DNA of 64,000 nt from Hetaerina americana (GCA_022747635.1 JAKTNV010000001.1:19897072-19961071); one strand, 5' to 3'; positions 49,091 through 61,649 are shown, counted from the first letter of the stretch. Program-made: numbers and translations. Notes: generated by a model from the sequence alone, not told the origin.

Positions 49091-50465
49091 TGTTATCTTT
49101 CCCATGGCAAAGTTCTATTTCAGATTATTCGAAAATATTTAAATAATCGATAGCAGTTTACCCAGTCGGGCGTGTCTACTTCGGGATCAAAAAAATAAGA
49201 TGTTTTGGGGATTAACATAAGACGGACTACTCAATCGCGAACAAAGAAATTCTGAGATTTAACTAGAGGTTATTCCAATCGCTCGAAAACGGAATCATCA
49301 TATTTGTTATTGTTATTCATGTCGAACGTCAGTCTTGTATGAGTCGATTTATTTGTGTTGTGTGATGGTGTGATATCTCAGTTTTTGTTACGCCATACGT
49401 TACGTCACTCCTCCCGCGTCACGCATTCGAACGCTTTGAGAAGCCTTCCATTCTCCGCGTAGGTGATTATATGGGTGGCGTCTGACACATCGCGAAACCG
49501 CTTTCCTACAATCTCCCCTCCCTCGGTCGAAGAACCGACATCCTTAGACATGTACCTCTGCTTTGCCTCCTCCTCCGCCATTTCTTCGCCCCCCCCCTAG
49601 GGTCCTGCCCCCCAACTGCGTCCCATGAACTTACAGAGATACGTTGCGAATTCTAAATGGTGTGGCAAAGACGCTAAAATCCACACACGTATCACCGTCG
49701 CTGATACCTCCTCCTTCGTCAATACTGTATAGGCATCCTTTTGAGGCAGGTGGTTTGGAGGGAGTGCCTATATTACCGCGTGCTTTCTTTACTCGCCTAA
49801 AAAAAGACATCTGACGTTACCAGTGTTGCTTGATAGATGGGACATGGCGAGGTTGGATATTTTTTGAAAAGAATAAAACGATATTATCTCCCATCCCGTA
49901 CTTTTATATGTTTCCGATGTAAAACAAATGGAAAATTCAGGTAACCTCCCTGGTTACACACGAGTAAATCCGCTTCGTGTACATATATTATATATCTCAG
50001 TCGTTAACAAATGCCCATTTCTTTCCGTTGAGTCAATAAACTGGGACAAAAATAATTATAGAACTCACGCTGGGCCGGCACAAAAGGTTTAGCTAAAGGC
50101 ATTGATGGCTCTTATTCGCCCATAAAAATGGACGGGAGGCTGAAGCATGGCTCTGGCCAATCTCAATTAATTGGTGCCATAATATTTTTTACCATTTCAT
50201 GGCACTTCCAAAAGACGTTGAAATCTCGTGTTGCACTCAACATCTATAAAAGCTAAAAGGGCCAATGGAAATAATCAAATGAAATTTCAAGGCTTCTAGC
50301 AAATTGTATAGGTATATTCACAAGTCCCAGGACGTTTATACATGTAGATATCTGTATCTTTATGAAGCAGTTGTGCTGGTATGAAACCAGAGAGGTAATT
50401 TACCGATTTAGGCAGATTTTGGATGGATATGGTCTACACAACGTTTCAACGGTACTTTCCTCGCC
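49091..50465. other. no recognised gene
   Basis: AT-rich with a GC-richer patch (49,380-49,720). No open frame or repeat family is recognised. Confidence 0.4.
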
Positions 50466-51038
50466 TTTCAGAGAAAACACAACCTGGATTCCAACATTAC
50501 ATATTTCCTTGTTTCTTTCGTTCCGTCCTGCATGTTCCTATTCTTACCGCTTTCTCGTTTGCCTAACGTTTTTACTGCTATTATCACAGTCTTCAACATC
50601 CCATAACCAATAAAAATGCTCAACATCCATCTTTCCTGCCTCCTTTGGATTTCTCCCAAAAATTCCCCCTACCTCCTATCCTCCCATCACGGCTCCGCTT
50701 CCTCGTTTGTTTTCCATTCTGTCCACATCGCCTTTTCCAACCTTCACACACCCACATTTCGGGATCTCCCAAACTATGACCGCCGATCATCTTGCTTCAA
50801 CGAGCGAGTTTCTGCGTCGTACAAAACCTCGCTCCGTATAAAAGTTTTGACGAGCCTTAACATCCTTACTTATCGCTTCTATCATCAATTTCTTCATCCT
50901 TGTGAATATTTCTTAGCCTTACGCAATTTATCATTTCTTGCTCCTCTTTTTGACCAACTTCGTCCAAAGTGCTCCTGAGATAGGTCAGCTATTCCACCAG
51001 CTCCAGTTTATGAACTCCTATTTTAATATTAAACTTGG

Positions 51039-51238
51039 ACGGATAAAATAATACTTTGTAATTCCACGGATTTATTTCACAAACACATGACCCGGGTTTC
51101 GACGTACAACGTCATCTTCAGGTGTACGTCGAAACCCGGGTCGTGTGTTTGTGAAATAAATCTGTGGAATTACAAAGTATTATTTTATCCGCTTAAGAAT
51201 GAACCGATTCCATAAAATAACGCCTGAAACCATCGATT
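51039..51238 (-). mobile_element. hairpin retroelement insertion, locus E, 13-bp target duplication
   Basis: A 200-bp insertion is flanked by direct repeats ATATTAAACTTGG at 51,026-51,038 and 51,239-51,251. Inside are two 68-base inverted arms (51,040-51,107 and 51,124-51,191) with two mismatches, a 16-base centre, and a 47-base tail containing TTCCATAAAATAACGCC. The tail resembles that of locus A and the fragment at 49.06 kb. The duplication shows it inserted as a unit, most likely by target-primed reverse transcription. The hammerhead-like core spans arm and centre on the minus strand. It is probably a Penelope-type terminal repeat pair, but no protein is encoded. Confidence 0.8.
51089..51121 (-). 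ncRNA. hammerhead-like core, locus E (best preserved)
   Basis: Minus order: CTGAAGA (fits CTGANGA), spacer T, 5-bp stem GACGT/ACGTC around TGT, GAA, the 8-base palindrome ACCCGGGT, then C. Bases before the core (GTACAC) can pair with those after the C (ATGTGT; GTGTGT in the other arm) as a stem I of 4-6 bp. In a dimer the palindrome would give a 4-bp stem III per active site. The one departure from the canonical core is the spacer base between the 7-mer and stem II. Confidence 0.55.
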
Positions 51239-51600
51239 ATATTAAACTTGGGCTTTCTCTTTCTCGATAACCGCATAATATGTGTGAGTTTAAATTTTTT
51301 CTCATCACATACCTACTGCATTGACTTTCCAATTCAATCAGTAATGCTTGCAACCCCTTGGCTGACTGACAAACTGAAGATTGGTCATCCGAAATTTAAC
51401 TCTCTTTAAGAATTTCTCACCGACTTTCGTCCCATTTCTTTTCATACCTCTTTAGCCATTGCCTTCATATAAACATTGAAACGTAGTGACGATAATGGAC
51501 ACACCTGTCTCACTCCTCTTCCTAAGACTGTGCATTTGAGCTATCCATCTGCCACTTGCACCTGAGTAGCCTAAGAGCATGTAAGGTTGCAGATAAGTCT

Positions 51601-52625
51601 CCTACCCTTCAAATCTACTCCTATTTCTCCGACGCTAAATAAAAATAAGGTGAATTTTACCGCTTTTAATATATTCTTATAGGTAGTTTATCTTTGAAAA
51701 GAAACGAGTTCTTTGTGCATGCAACTTATTTTTAATATAATATAAAATAGTTTTTTTCCTTGTGGAATACCATACAATGATGAGAAAAAAATTATTTCAG
51801 TTTTAATAAATGTCTAATGTAACACGTTTCTATATCAAATATGTTCATGTCAAACTTGAATATTAAATTCCCTGAGTACATTTTCCAATATTGACCGTTG
51901 TTTAGGAACCAAGAGGTTATTGATTACCATTGTAGCATAATGTTATATTCTGAGTTTTCCCTTCAGTTCACCGTACCACCAAGGCTGACGGAAATTAAAC
52001 ACGTAAGGTTGCGTATACTTTTGCTATGTTCGCTCCAACGATGAGGTTTTTAAGGGTTATACTGCTGTGTACCCTTCTGATAATCGCGGAGGTTACCGCA
52101 TAGGTTTGCAGATCTTTGATCGTCCTCCCATCCCCTTTTCCTGTATTTTCTCAAGTTAGTTTATCGGAAAAAACCCCATTAGAAAACTGTTGAAAAGTTA
52201 AAAAACCTCTGGATAAGATACCTGCATGAAGCTCTATGTATAATTATATAGAATAACATCAAAGTATTTTTGCCTTTAGTGGTGAAATTGTGGTGAAATT
52301 TTCATTTGAGTTGAACTAAAACTTCATCTAATTTTATGTAAAATAACCGAGTGCCTTTTGATCTTCAATCTTTAAAATATTAGTCTAAGCTCTCAATCAA
52401 TTGATGGCATGATAATTCGAGGTTTTGATCAAGACATATGATTTGAAAAATATTCTCTAAGTTTACACCGACTGGCAAGAGCAAACTCTTGAGAAATTTT
52501 TGAGTTAGAAAATATAGTAAGTAAGTAGCTTCCATGTTTCCATTTGAAGTACAAATTCTCCTTGCTTTAAATCAATGGTATTTGGTAGTCTCTCGTAAGA
52601 TTTTAGCGTTCGATAGGCACAGACT
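51601..52625. other. no recognised gene
   Basis: AT-rich DNA without recognisable repeats, open frames or RNA features. Confidence 0.4.
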
Positions 52626-52629
52626 GGAA

Positions 52630-53012
52630 CATACCTTATTTCTTTGCCCCTCTTAACAAATCACAATCTGACATTTCACTTTAAAATAAACTCTACTTCA
52701 ATTCCGCACACTTTCTACCTCCCTTCATTCTCTTCAACACGTCTATTGTATTCTTACCCTTGCCTCACTTGTTTAACGTTCTTCCCTCTGTATCATAGTT
52801 TTAAGCATTCCATTTACAATCAAAATGCTCTATATCTTTCCTGCCTCCATGAGATGTTACCCAAGATGCATCTCTCCTTCCCCATAATGCCTATTAGTTC
52901 TTTGCTTGTTTTCTTTTCAGTTCTGTTCACCTCTTTCGTTCTTCTCTACACCTTCATTTTAGTTCTGCATATGTCATCTTGTTTCAATGATCATCAGTTT
53001 TGTTCTAATTGA
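52630..53012 (-). pseudogene. LINE C-terminal remnant
   Basis: The minus strand reads, between stops, GMLKTMIQREERQTSEAR (about 52,760-52,815). This corresponds to GMLKTVI...GKRESGK at 50.55 kb. Further upstream pieces follow the same order. It is another decayed copy of the same LINE type, 1 kb from the previous one. Confidence 0.5.
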
Positions 53013-55530
53013 TAAAGCATATTTATTGTTCCGTATTCTTATTTTAATTATTTTTTTCCAATTATATATTTGTTTCTCAATGATCACGTTGCATAACCGT
53101 GCAGTTAGGTTAAATCCTATAGCCAATTTTTGGAAACATAGATGGCTCCAATAAAGTTATTATGGTCAGCCAGTGACCAACAACGTGGAGAGTACACCAT
53201 TGATTTAGGCCATTTTAAGGGTAAAGAGACTTTCGACGCTTGCTGTAAATTCCAATTTGCTTCTCAAATGTCTGTCGAGGTTGTTAATTAGAGTTTCACA
53301 AGCCACGTTAAAGGTTTATAAAAAATGACAATGATCATATTACTTCGCTTATATAATATCGAATTGCACTCGATAGTCCACAAATTTACAGGCATTGGAA
53401 CTTAATCCCCCACTGTTGGGTTTTGTGCTAATAAGGCCGCTGCGGCTCAATGCCCCGTGTCCAACGATAGTATCGATAGTATGGATGGTATTTTACCGAT
53501 TGATTCGAGTTACGCTCCGACTGAGCGGTTAGCATTGTATTGTTAGCAGCTTCAGTGTAAGGGCAGTTTGAATCAATCAATCCACATTAATTGACGTCCG
53601 ATAGGCGAGTTTAGCATCAGCTCGACACACATTTGAAAGGAATCCTCCCTCCTAATTCTCCCTTTCTGCTCCTCTGCTCCTCACTCAGTGAATCACTTAA
53701 GATAATGTTTTCGGGGCTTATGTCTCGTTAAAGGGGCATTTTTAATATTTTGGTGGGAAATTAGAAAATTGTGTTGCCTTATTAATTGCACCCGAGTGTC
53801 ACAAATTGTATGCTGGGGACTACTACCTTACAGAATATCTATTTTCTCACCTTTCAGTCTGTCGCAGAGAAAAAAATTCAATTCTTTTCTTTTTATAACC
53901 GACAAAAGGAGCTTCGTAATTGACAAATCAGAAAGAGTTCAGAGAATTTGTATGTACACTAAGATGGTGTACATGGTTATCAGATTGGGAAAGCAGTGAT
54001 TGAGTAAATTTACCGTGTCCGAGTAGGCGACCTCCAAAATCTTCTTAGTTGATCTCTCTATCACTTCGAAGATTGTGTAGTAGTTTTCCTTTCGCATTCA
54101 TTGCGAAAAAACCTAAGTCCTTCACGCCGTTAGGGATGCATGGGTAGTTAGCTGGGTTTTCAGAGAATTAACGAGAGGAGGCCAGATAAAACTGACTTTG
54201 GTGTGCTTTTCTAGAATATAGCATTAATTCCCTGACTGCAGCACACGTTTTAACAGTATGTCGTGGACAAAATAGAAGAATCGTAGTCTGCACTTTACAA
54301 CAATAGGATGCGTACTGAGTGTCTGGACGTTTAAACACCAAGATGCTGGCTCTAGTCCTACCCCCCGCCACATTAAGCCGGAACGTAAGTTACTTCCTTG
54401 TCAGCCTAGCCGTAAGATGCAAAAGAATTGAAGGCAAAACTCAATATATTTTAAGCTTCTCCTTCATATGGGATAGCGATAAATTCAATGCATGTTTATC
54501 AGAGTAAACAATGGCAAAGTTATTCAGAGTATTTGATATGTTAATAAATTATAATAAAATTTGTTGGTAAAAGTTTTTTAAAATATTTTCTATCGGGTTA
54601 TTCATTTCATTTAAGGGATGCACACAAGAGTCTTAATCAATATATGAAAAATATACTTGTTATACATTACTTAATACATGAATCACATTTTTAGTGTTGC
54701 AGGAAAAAATTCAAACAATCTGCTTTGTATGTATTTGTTTCACATTTTGAAGGTTATAATTCTAAATTTTGTCGACGAACTTATCTCAAAGGTATTGAGA
54801 TAGAATTCGAGAACATAGTGTAGGTTATATGGAACGAATTTTGAATATTGGTGGGGTGGAGACATGGATAATAATAGAGGTGATATTAATAGATTTGATG
54901 AAGTGGCATGAGTCGGATTCAATTGTTTACTGCGAAAAAATATCTCATAGTTTGTATTTTAATTTTCGAACATTCTTCATTATAAATTCCGCAAGAAGTG
55001 TCCTTTTCCTTTTTATTGCGTCATGCATATAAGGGATGAGATACATATGATAAGAAGGTGCAGTGGAGTTGGGTGGTCAGCTGCATCAAAACAATAATTA
55101 GGTTGAAGACTGTAGTTGTGACTTTTGTTCGCTTTAACTAGAGTGTATAATGAGTAGATCGCTGAGTTTTAAATGATTATTTTTCAATTTTTGTGACTAA
55201 ATCAACAAATAAGTCGCCAAAAATTAGTATAATGAAATTATAAAATTTTCACCAACAGAAGATATTTATTTGAGAAAAAACATCTTTAACTTTTTGCGTG
55301 TGTTTAAGAAAAATATTCCGGAATAATATGCAATGCGAACTTGTTGAAAGTTTACCATTTTGTTTGACCGTATTTTTATTGATCGTGTACGTTATCAAAA
55401 GGCATTATTTCTGATTTCGCTCCTTTTATTTGTTTATCTAACAACTTACTGGATATTTACTGCGTTTTTATTGCGCTATGATTGTGTGTGCTTTAATTTT
55501 TTTAAGTTTTTACAAGTTTATGTAGTTATT
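53013..55530. other. no recognised gene
   Basis: AT-rich DNA with short frames only. No repeat family member was recognised. Confidence 0.4.
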
Positions 55531-55533
55531 TGA

Positions 55534-55803
55534 TTGCCTATTTTTTATATTTGTGCACATCGATTTCATTCAAATATATATGTCATTATTATCGTCATTT
55601 CATGCAAAGTAAAATTACCATTTGAATTAAATAATGCATTTGTAGAAAATCCTCCTCCAGATCCAGGCCAAATAGTGGATTTCGTTGCTAACGTAATGGC
55701 TGGAGATACAAGAGAAATGTTATTGCCATTAAAAAAATACCAAGGTATCATTTCCTCGGACGTTGTTATTCGAATAATTTCGCGGATGTGGATGAATGAG
55801 TAG
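55534..55803 (+). CDS. unrecognised open frame, possible exon
   Basis: Eighty-nine codons are open from 55,534. The second half (about 55,610-55,803) has balanced, protein-like text in otherwise AT-rich DNA, for example NPPPDPGQIVDFVANVMAGD, then TREMLLPLKKYQGIISSDVV, ending in MWMNE and a stop. The first part is hydrophobic and may be intron or leader; an AG at 55,608-55,609 could be an acceptor. A possible donor GTATCA lies inside at 55,745. I recognise no family. It may be the last exon of a host gene, a degenerate transposon piece or chance. Confidence 0.3.
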   Translation: MPIFYICAHRFHSNIYVIIIVISCKVKLPFELNNAFVENPPPDPGQIVDFVANVMAGDTREMLLPLKKYQGIISSDVVIRIISRMWMNE

Positions 55804-56470
55804 ATTTGGCGCATCGGTGTCGGATTCGAATGGTATTTGAGCGTTCCGCGCAGGATTCTACGGATTTTCCGCCTTCCTCTTTCTTCCCCCTCCTTTACTA
55901 ATCTCCCCCTTCCAAAGTACGCCTCTGCCCCTCTTCAACCCCCTCCACGTAGGTTAGTACACACCTTCGTGTCTCCCTCCACCAGATTCCACTTTATTTA
56001 ATTAGAGACCGAACTAGGTGCCCAAAAGGGAACGAGTCACATTCCCCACCCAACCTCCCCCCCCCACACACACACACCGCGGCCTCCAGTTCTCCTCTAT
56101 CCACTTCGGTCTTTCCTTGTTTGCCAAACCGTTCTCTCGTCGCCTTCGCTAGGGAGCTGAAAACTTTTAGTCGTCACCACTCCCAGGCACGCAAAAGGAT
56201 GCGCCTCCTGGTTTCCGAGAGAGGATTAGCTTTATTAAGCGGGGTGGCTGGGTCGGCGGGTGATAATGCGAGCAGTACTCTACGGTGCTCTGAAGATCGC
56301 CCTACCGCTGCCCCGTCCACTTCCCTCATCCCGGCTACAGAAGCTACACTACTTCCAAAATGACTTCTGGATTTTAAGGGAGAGAGAGTGAGCAAAGTAA
56401 AGAGATAACTCCCACGTGTTTAAAAATCCACAGCCAAAAGGGCTGTACACCGGCGAATCATAAACTCAGG
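55804..56470. other. GC-richer stretch, no recognised gene
   Basis: C-rich to about 56,100, then a balanced stretch with overlapping frames on both strands (80 codons plus, 73 minus). No recognisable product. Confidence 0.35.
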
Positions 56471-56474
56471 GAGT

Positions 56475-56794
56475 TCACTCTTTTTCTGTCGACTGTGCAT
56501 CTTTTTCTACGAGTTTGGTGTTGACAAGTGTTTCTCTGGTGTTTGTAGGAGTAAGGGAGAGTGAGGACCCATTTGTAAGTACACGTGGCGGTATTGAACT
56601 TGAATAATCCCTAGCGAACAACTCCTCAAAAGTACCGTCACAATCGCTTCCGAAAATTGAAGAAGTGCTACTTCCTGAGTCATTTTGGAAAGCATTATAA
56701 ATGCCTGCAAATTGTCCTCTAGACTTGGCCTCCCGGTTAGAGCATGACGCTTTAGAAGCCAAGTTTAAGTCAAGCGGGAAGTTAATGGCACGTA
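56475..56794 (-). CDS. unrecognised open frame, possible exon
   Basis: A minus-strand frame is open for 120 codons from 56,837. Its first codons lie inside the LINE 3' end, so only the part from about 56,794 down is target DNA. That part has protein-like composition, for example FQNDSGSSTSSIFGSDCDGT followed by FEELFARDYSSSIPP, and ends with a stop after DAQSTEKE. A CAG at about 56,703-56,705 could be an acceptor. No family is recognised and a chance frame cannot be excluded. Confidence 0.3.
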
Positions 56795-56872
56795 TATTTA
56801 CATCTACATCTACATAATACCCCGCAAGCCGCCGCAAGGGCGTGTGGCGGGGGGCGTTAGGTCACCAACCGT
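56795..56872 (-). mobile_element. 5'-truncated LINE 3' end
   Basis: The same GC-rich 80-base terminus as at 40.2 kb is present on the minus strand, with the tail TTATGTAGATGTAGATGTAA. The 5' junction at about 56,872 is followed by a TATATGCATATATA sequence. Confidence 0.8.
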
Positions 56873-59685
56873 ATATATGCATATATAAAACCAGAATTTA
56901 GTTGTAAATTTCGAAAACGTCTGTTGCTAAAACAGAATTATTGTATCCTTTCGGAATACGTCTCTTCAGATACACGTAGTGTTGATGGCAAAAAAGCTTA
57001 GATGATCAAAGAATAATGTGTCATTTTAGGGGTAGTTAGTGTGATTGTTTTGGGCTAAGATGGACTGTCACATACAAAGAACTGAGGGTGTCTGTCTAGA
57101 GAGAAAGATAAAGATATACTAGTATATCTCCACGATATCTCCATATTCAACAGAAAACAGTTTGGCCTGGTCGTTGTGTCGTTTAACTTACTAAATATCA
57201 CTAATACTGTATGTTCATCGTGTTACGGCCTCACTGCATCCGGTATATTGGAAAATTATATTCATTTAATATGATATCATTGATGAAGATCATGTTTACT
57301 TAAAAAGTTTTGAGCATACCAACATGTAATTAGAACTGTGCTTTTGAAAGTTTGAAAATACAGATAACATAAGTATTGACTAATTAAATTTAAACTGAAC
57401 ATATTTCAATGTATAACTTTTAATTAATGAAATTAATTAATTTCAATAAAATTAATGCCTAAAATATGGAGTTATTCACTAGATTTTGACAAAAAATTTT
57501 TAATATTTTCAATACAGAGGTGTGCAAACATACAAGAACACAGAAATGAATTATTCTGGTCCTGCTAAGCTCCTCTCAGACTTTTCAGCACGTTTCAATA
57601 ATTTACACAATCCTACCATCCATAACTTATTTTCGTGTCTCGTAAAATAGGTTAATATAAGATAAAAACAGAAGGTTAAATCTTATCTATCAACATGAAA
57701 AATTTTAATTTTCCTTTTCACATACTGGCTACTCCGTTTAGATTGTTCATATCTTTTGCTATGTCGATATAATAATATTGGGGAAAAGACATTTCAATAT
57801 CTTATAGCTATTTCAATAAATAATTTAGCTATAGCGATTTTTTCCCCTCTCGAATGATGTCACTGCTTCTTTTAGTGATGATAAATATTGGAGAATGACG
57901 GATATATTTCTAAAACGTAGGGGGATAGTATTGCTTCTGCATTAGATGGTGGTGGCGGTGATGATGTGTAGCCTTTTCATTACTTTTTCAACTGAAGCCT
58001 TGCGTATGGAACTCATAAATTGCAGTCTGTGTAGGGTTTTTCCTGGTTGTACGCAATCCGGACAAAATAATTCCCGTCTATGACCTTTATTCGCAAATCT
58101 TCCCATCCATCCTTCTTGTCCAACATTTTTCCACGAAAATCTCGGAATAAATATATTTCCGAAAGAATGTTTTATTCTTGGTCATTTTTTTAAGTTTTCC
58201 TTTCTTTAAGTGACAAATTTAGGTTCTGTGGGATATTTGCGGATCTATAAAAATTGTTTAATTCAATCTTTGATTTTCACACACAGAAATTATTAATTTC
58301 ATGAAACTATAATCGTGTTGGCAAGTGTGTGCAATAACATTTCAATTGGGGTTCACCATATACATTAGGATTCCCCCAAAAGTCCAACTCGTATTTCCCA
58401 TTATTTCTCTCCGAGCACTACGTCGCATAAAATTTTATAGAAAATAAATGTCTTTGTCTCACCCTCAAGAGGGGTCAACTGTTTGCTCTCGTAAGGTTTA
58501 ATAAAGAATCTCTTTTCAAGAAGGCTCCCTATAAATCTGTCACTTTTAATGGTACCCACTGAACCTGTTGGGAGATTTTGTTAACTAGCAATGCTCGTAA
58601 TGAAAAAATCTTAGGAATATTTTATGGCGCAATTCCCTCAATGTATTTCTTGTTTTTTTTGTTCGCATGAGGATAAAAATATCTCATATCGTATTACTAT
58701 CACGTACTGTTAATCTATCGAAATAAAATTATGGGTTCACTGAATAAATATTAAGTTGATTTAGTCATTGTTCTTGTGGACTTCTTCATTCATACTTTTT
58801 CCAATGAATGTGTGTACAAAACAAATTGAAACTAATATGCGTGATTTTAATTTGTTTTCTTTAATGTTTCCATTTTTCCTATTGTACAAGCGGAAGAAGA
58901 TTCTGGAGTTTCGTGGAGATATGTACTTTGAAAGGATAGAATTGATTACGCCCAGGAATCTTTTATAAGCCCACAAGAATGTATGGACACGTAACATAAA
59001 ACACATTTGGTTAATGTACACTGAGGGTCATGAGAAACCCTGCGATTTATTTGAATTGACTGGAAAATCCAAGACTTTGAGTCCGGTCTAAACTTTTCCT
59101 TTGTAGACGAGGGCACGGTGTGTCTATACTACCTTGCGTGGTTTGGGAGAATATATCTTCCAGAGATTTCCGACCAAACGGTAATTTGCTTTGCGGTTCT
59201 TGTTTTCCAGAGTTCAGGTAAAGAGATATGCGGGTAGTAACTTCTCTTTGTCATGATTATACTCTGCTGACATGTTCCCTGTCGTATTTTGTGCGAAAAA
59301 GTTTGCTTTGCTGTGTCGCAACAGAACACCCTCCGTGATCATCAATGAAGGCATTCTGTTCCTATTTTAAGCGTTATCGTGTTTGTTCCGGTGGTAAGGT
59401 ATTCGTCACGCGAGGCCTTTCATCACATTTTCGTCCGATTTTCATAGGATAATGTTTCATGACCTTTTTAATTCATGTGGCTGGTCAATCTTAATTATTT
59501 ATTATTTCTTATTGTCATATTAATATCAATGTGCGCTGCTTCTATACGTGATTTTAATGCCAACTCAGTTTTTTGCTCTCAATCCATTCATAGGCAATAT
59601 TTCGCGCTGGCAAATAATTTTCTTATGTACCGGTTTCTATTTTTTTCTTTTTTGGATGGAAAATTATAATCCTTAGTGTTGCCTT
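56873..59685. other. no recognised gene
   Basis: AT-rich DNA with short frames only. No RNA gene, repeat family or hairpin was recognised. Confidence 0.4.
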
Positions 59686-59687
59686 AT

Positions 59688-59770
59688 ATATCTACACAAT
59701 AGCAACACGGAGCCCACCAAGCCGCCCGCCGTGATGACGTGTGGCGGAGGACTTTAAGGTATCAGTCATT
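59688..59770 (-). mobile_element. decayed LINE 3' end
   Basis: A diverged copy of the 80-base terminus: minus strand CCGCCACACG and GGCGGGCGGCTTGGTGGGC are recognisable, but the central bases and tail have changed. It is older than the copies at 48.25 and 56.8 kb. Confidence 0.55.
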
Positions 59771-60176
59771 AATGCAGAAATATTTGCCCATAAATTCATT
59801 TGAATTTATGTCAACTGATATCAGCTGCAATCAAGTTTACGGTCTCGGCTATGCCATTTTCAATGTATTTGATTGACTAAATCGTTAAGTTTTAGCCTTT
59901 AAATTAAATTTACTCTTTCTTGTTTGCTTAGGTCTGTTAAAATTATCCGTCTGTTTTATGTCCTTGTCAACTTCTTGCTGTATTCGTTTTACTGCATTCC
60001 ATTAGTTGTCATAACACTATATTTCAGGCAATGATTCTTACACGGATGCGGAAAATTATAATTATACCTAATTTTTTATAGCATTTATGAATTCTTAGTA
60101 AAATATTAAAAACGCAATATGTTAATTCAATAATTACCTTCACCTCTGCATATCAATGACAATTATTATAGGGATA

Positions 60177-60257
60177 TTAAGAGATTTTGTACTTTTCCAC
60201 AGGCTTCATTTGAAGATACAACGCGTTTACCAGACTTACAGCATCATCAGGTGCAAC
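60177..60257 (-). repeat. decayed hairpin-family fragment, locus G
   Basis: Minus order: CTGATGA (60,250-60,244), spacer T, weakly paired stem region, TAA where GAA is expected, palindrome ACGCGT (60,226-60,221), T. Then TTGTATCTTCAAATGAAG, which lines up with the outer sequence of locus A (TTGTATTTCAATAAAGG). By chance the stretch also imitates a terminal exon: an acceptor-like CAG at 60,258-60,260 and a 26-codon frame ending in a stop. The match to locus A makes the repeat explanation more likely. Confidence 0.4.
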
Positions 60258-61560
60258 CTGCGAGCAGAAGGATTTATTTATATTAAATACCATTTTTCCC
60301 CAGCTTAAAAACCAAGGATTAAAATTATTGTAATTTTTTATTGCTAAGAAAAAATGGTGTTCAATACAAATGAACCCCTCTGCTTCCAGGTTGTACGTGA
60401 TGAATCTGCAAGTCGGTGAATCGCACAATATCTCAAAATAAAGCCTCTGTAAGATCGCAAAATCTTTTAATACAGCGAATACCACGAAGTGAAGCCTTAA
60501 ACCGTATATTCATTTTAAGAAGATTAAAACTTAAGTCCAGTAGGCAAATAAGGCGAAGGAGTCATCAAATGATAAACCCTCAGGATCGTCGCCTGCTAAT
60601 GATCTCCCCGATCCAACCGCGGGGAAACGTCCGATATCTGCCGGACAAAGGAGTGCGCCATTCAACGAGGGAATAGCCGTCTCCCTCTTCGGAGCCCCAT
60701 TGATTGGCCATGCAGGATACTCCTACCAACCCGAATAAGTGATCGCATCGTCCCCAGGCTCCACGCAGGGTCGTCTCCGTCCGCACACCACAGCTTCATT
60801 CGAGCCCATAATGCGTACCCTACGTTCGTACCCTTTTCCGTAAACGTGGCTCGCATTTGGGTACGTGCGTGGATCCTGTGCGACCCTTTTCGATTCGGTC
60901 AATCCCGGGGATTTAGTTATTCGGCGTGGTCTCGACTCTTCTGCTCTACCTCACTCTGCGGTCTCCATCGCACGCAAACGCAATCCGCCAGGGGTTAAGG
61001 GGAGCGGGACTCAGTCAGAACATCGCTCTGCCCCACAAAATCCCGTCGGAGTAGTCCCTAGCCATTCACTCCACACCACTAAAACCTTTCTGCTTCCCCT
61101 CGGTCTCAACGTGGTCTTTTTGTTCTGCGTGTGGCTGTTCGTCTAGACCAGTGGTTCCCCAAGTGAGTTACGCGCTTCAAGACTTGGGGCGTAAGAAAAT
61201 TAATTAAAGATGAACAAGCAATGACGTATATTTTTACATGAATACGTATTGTTTTTGTGCTTTCATTTTCATATCAGAGATCCGTATTATAAATTTCTGT
61301 CCGTATGAATAGTAGGCGATGGAAAATATTAAAGAACACTGGTCTAGATCAGCGTTGCACAGCGTTATTCGATTATGCCAAACTTACTCCCTCAAAGACT
61401 TTTGATGACCCCTCTAGCGTGATAATAAGCAATATTCAGAAACATATATTATATAAATAGAAGCTTCTAATAACAAAAGAGCATTGGGAAAGCAGTCTGT
61501 AATTTGAGATTTTACATAGAATTTAAATATTCTAAAATTGCATAGAACTTGGTGCGTGAC
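60258..61560. other. GC-richer block, no proven gene
   Basis: Positions 60,560-61,150 are GC- and CpG-richer, with overlapping frames on both strands (93 codons plus at 60,865-61,146). They could hold a promoter or exon. No protein family is recognised. Confidence 0.35.
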
Positions 61561-61578
61561 AGGGGATGATTTTATTTA

Positions 61579-61581
<3 letters not shown>

Positions 61582-61642
<61 letters not shown>
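61582..61642. repeat. (TA)n microsatellite, left of palindrome F
   Basis: About 60 bases of pure alternating TA run directly into the left palindrome arm. Confidence 0.95.

Positions 61643-61649
<7 letters not shown>

Larger units (their letters stand above)
50468..51600 (-). pseudogene. LINE reverse transcriptase remnant, split by hairpin element E
   Basis: Minus strand, from 51,600 downward: GVSIIVTTFQCLYEGNG (a decayed form of the RT block around QGCPLSP), then a decayed FADD block followed by VSQP (about 51,340-51,400). After the insertion at 51,039-51,238 come VLYDAETRSLKQDDRR (about 50,790-50,840), KTNEEAEP and finally GMLKTVIIAVKTLGKRESGK (about 50,530-50,590). The order is collinear with the 35 kb and 41 kb remnants. 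The hairpin element lies inside it with a 13-bp duplication, so the LINE is older than the hairpin insertion. Confidence 0.7.

Noticed and set aside
60177..60257. Terminal exon with a 26-codon frame and acceptor
   Set aside because: The sequence aligns with the core and outer arm of hairpin locus A, so a repeat fragment explains it better. RNA evidence could reverse this.
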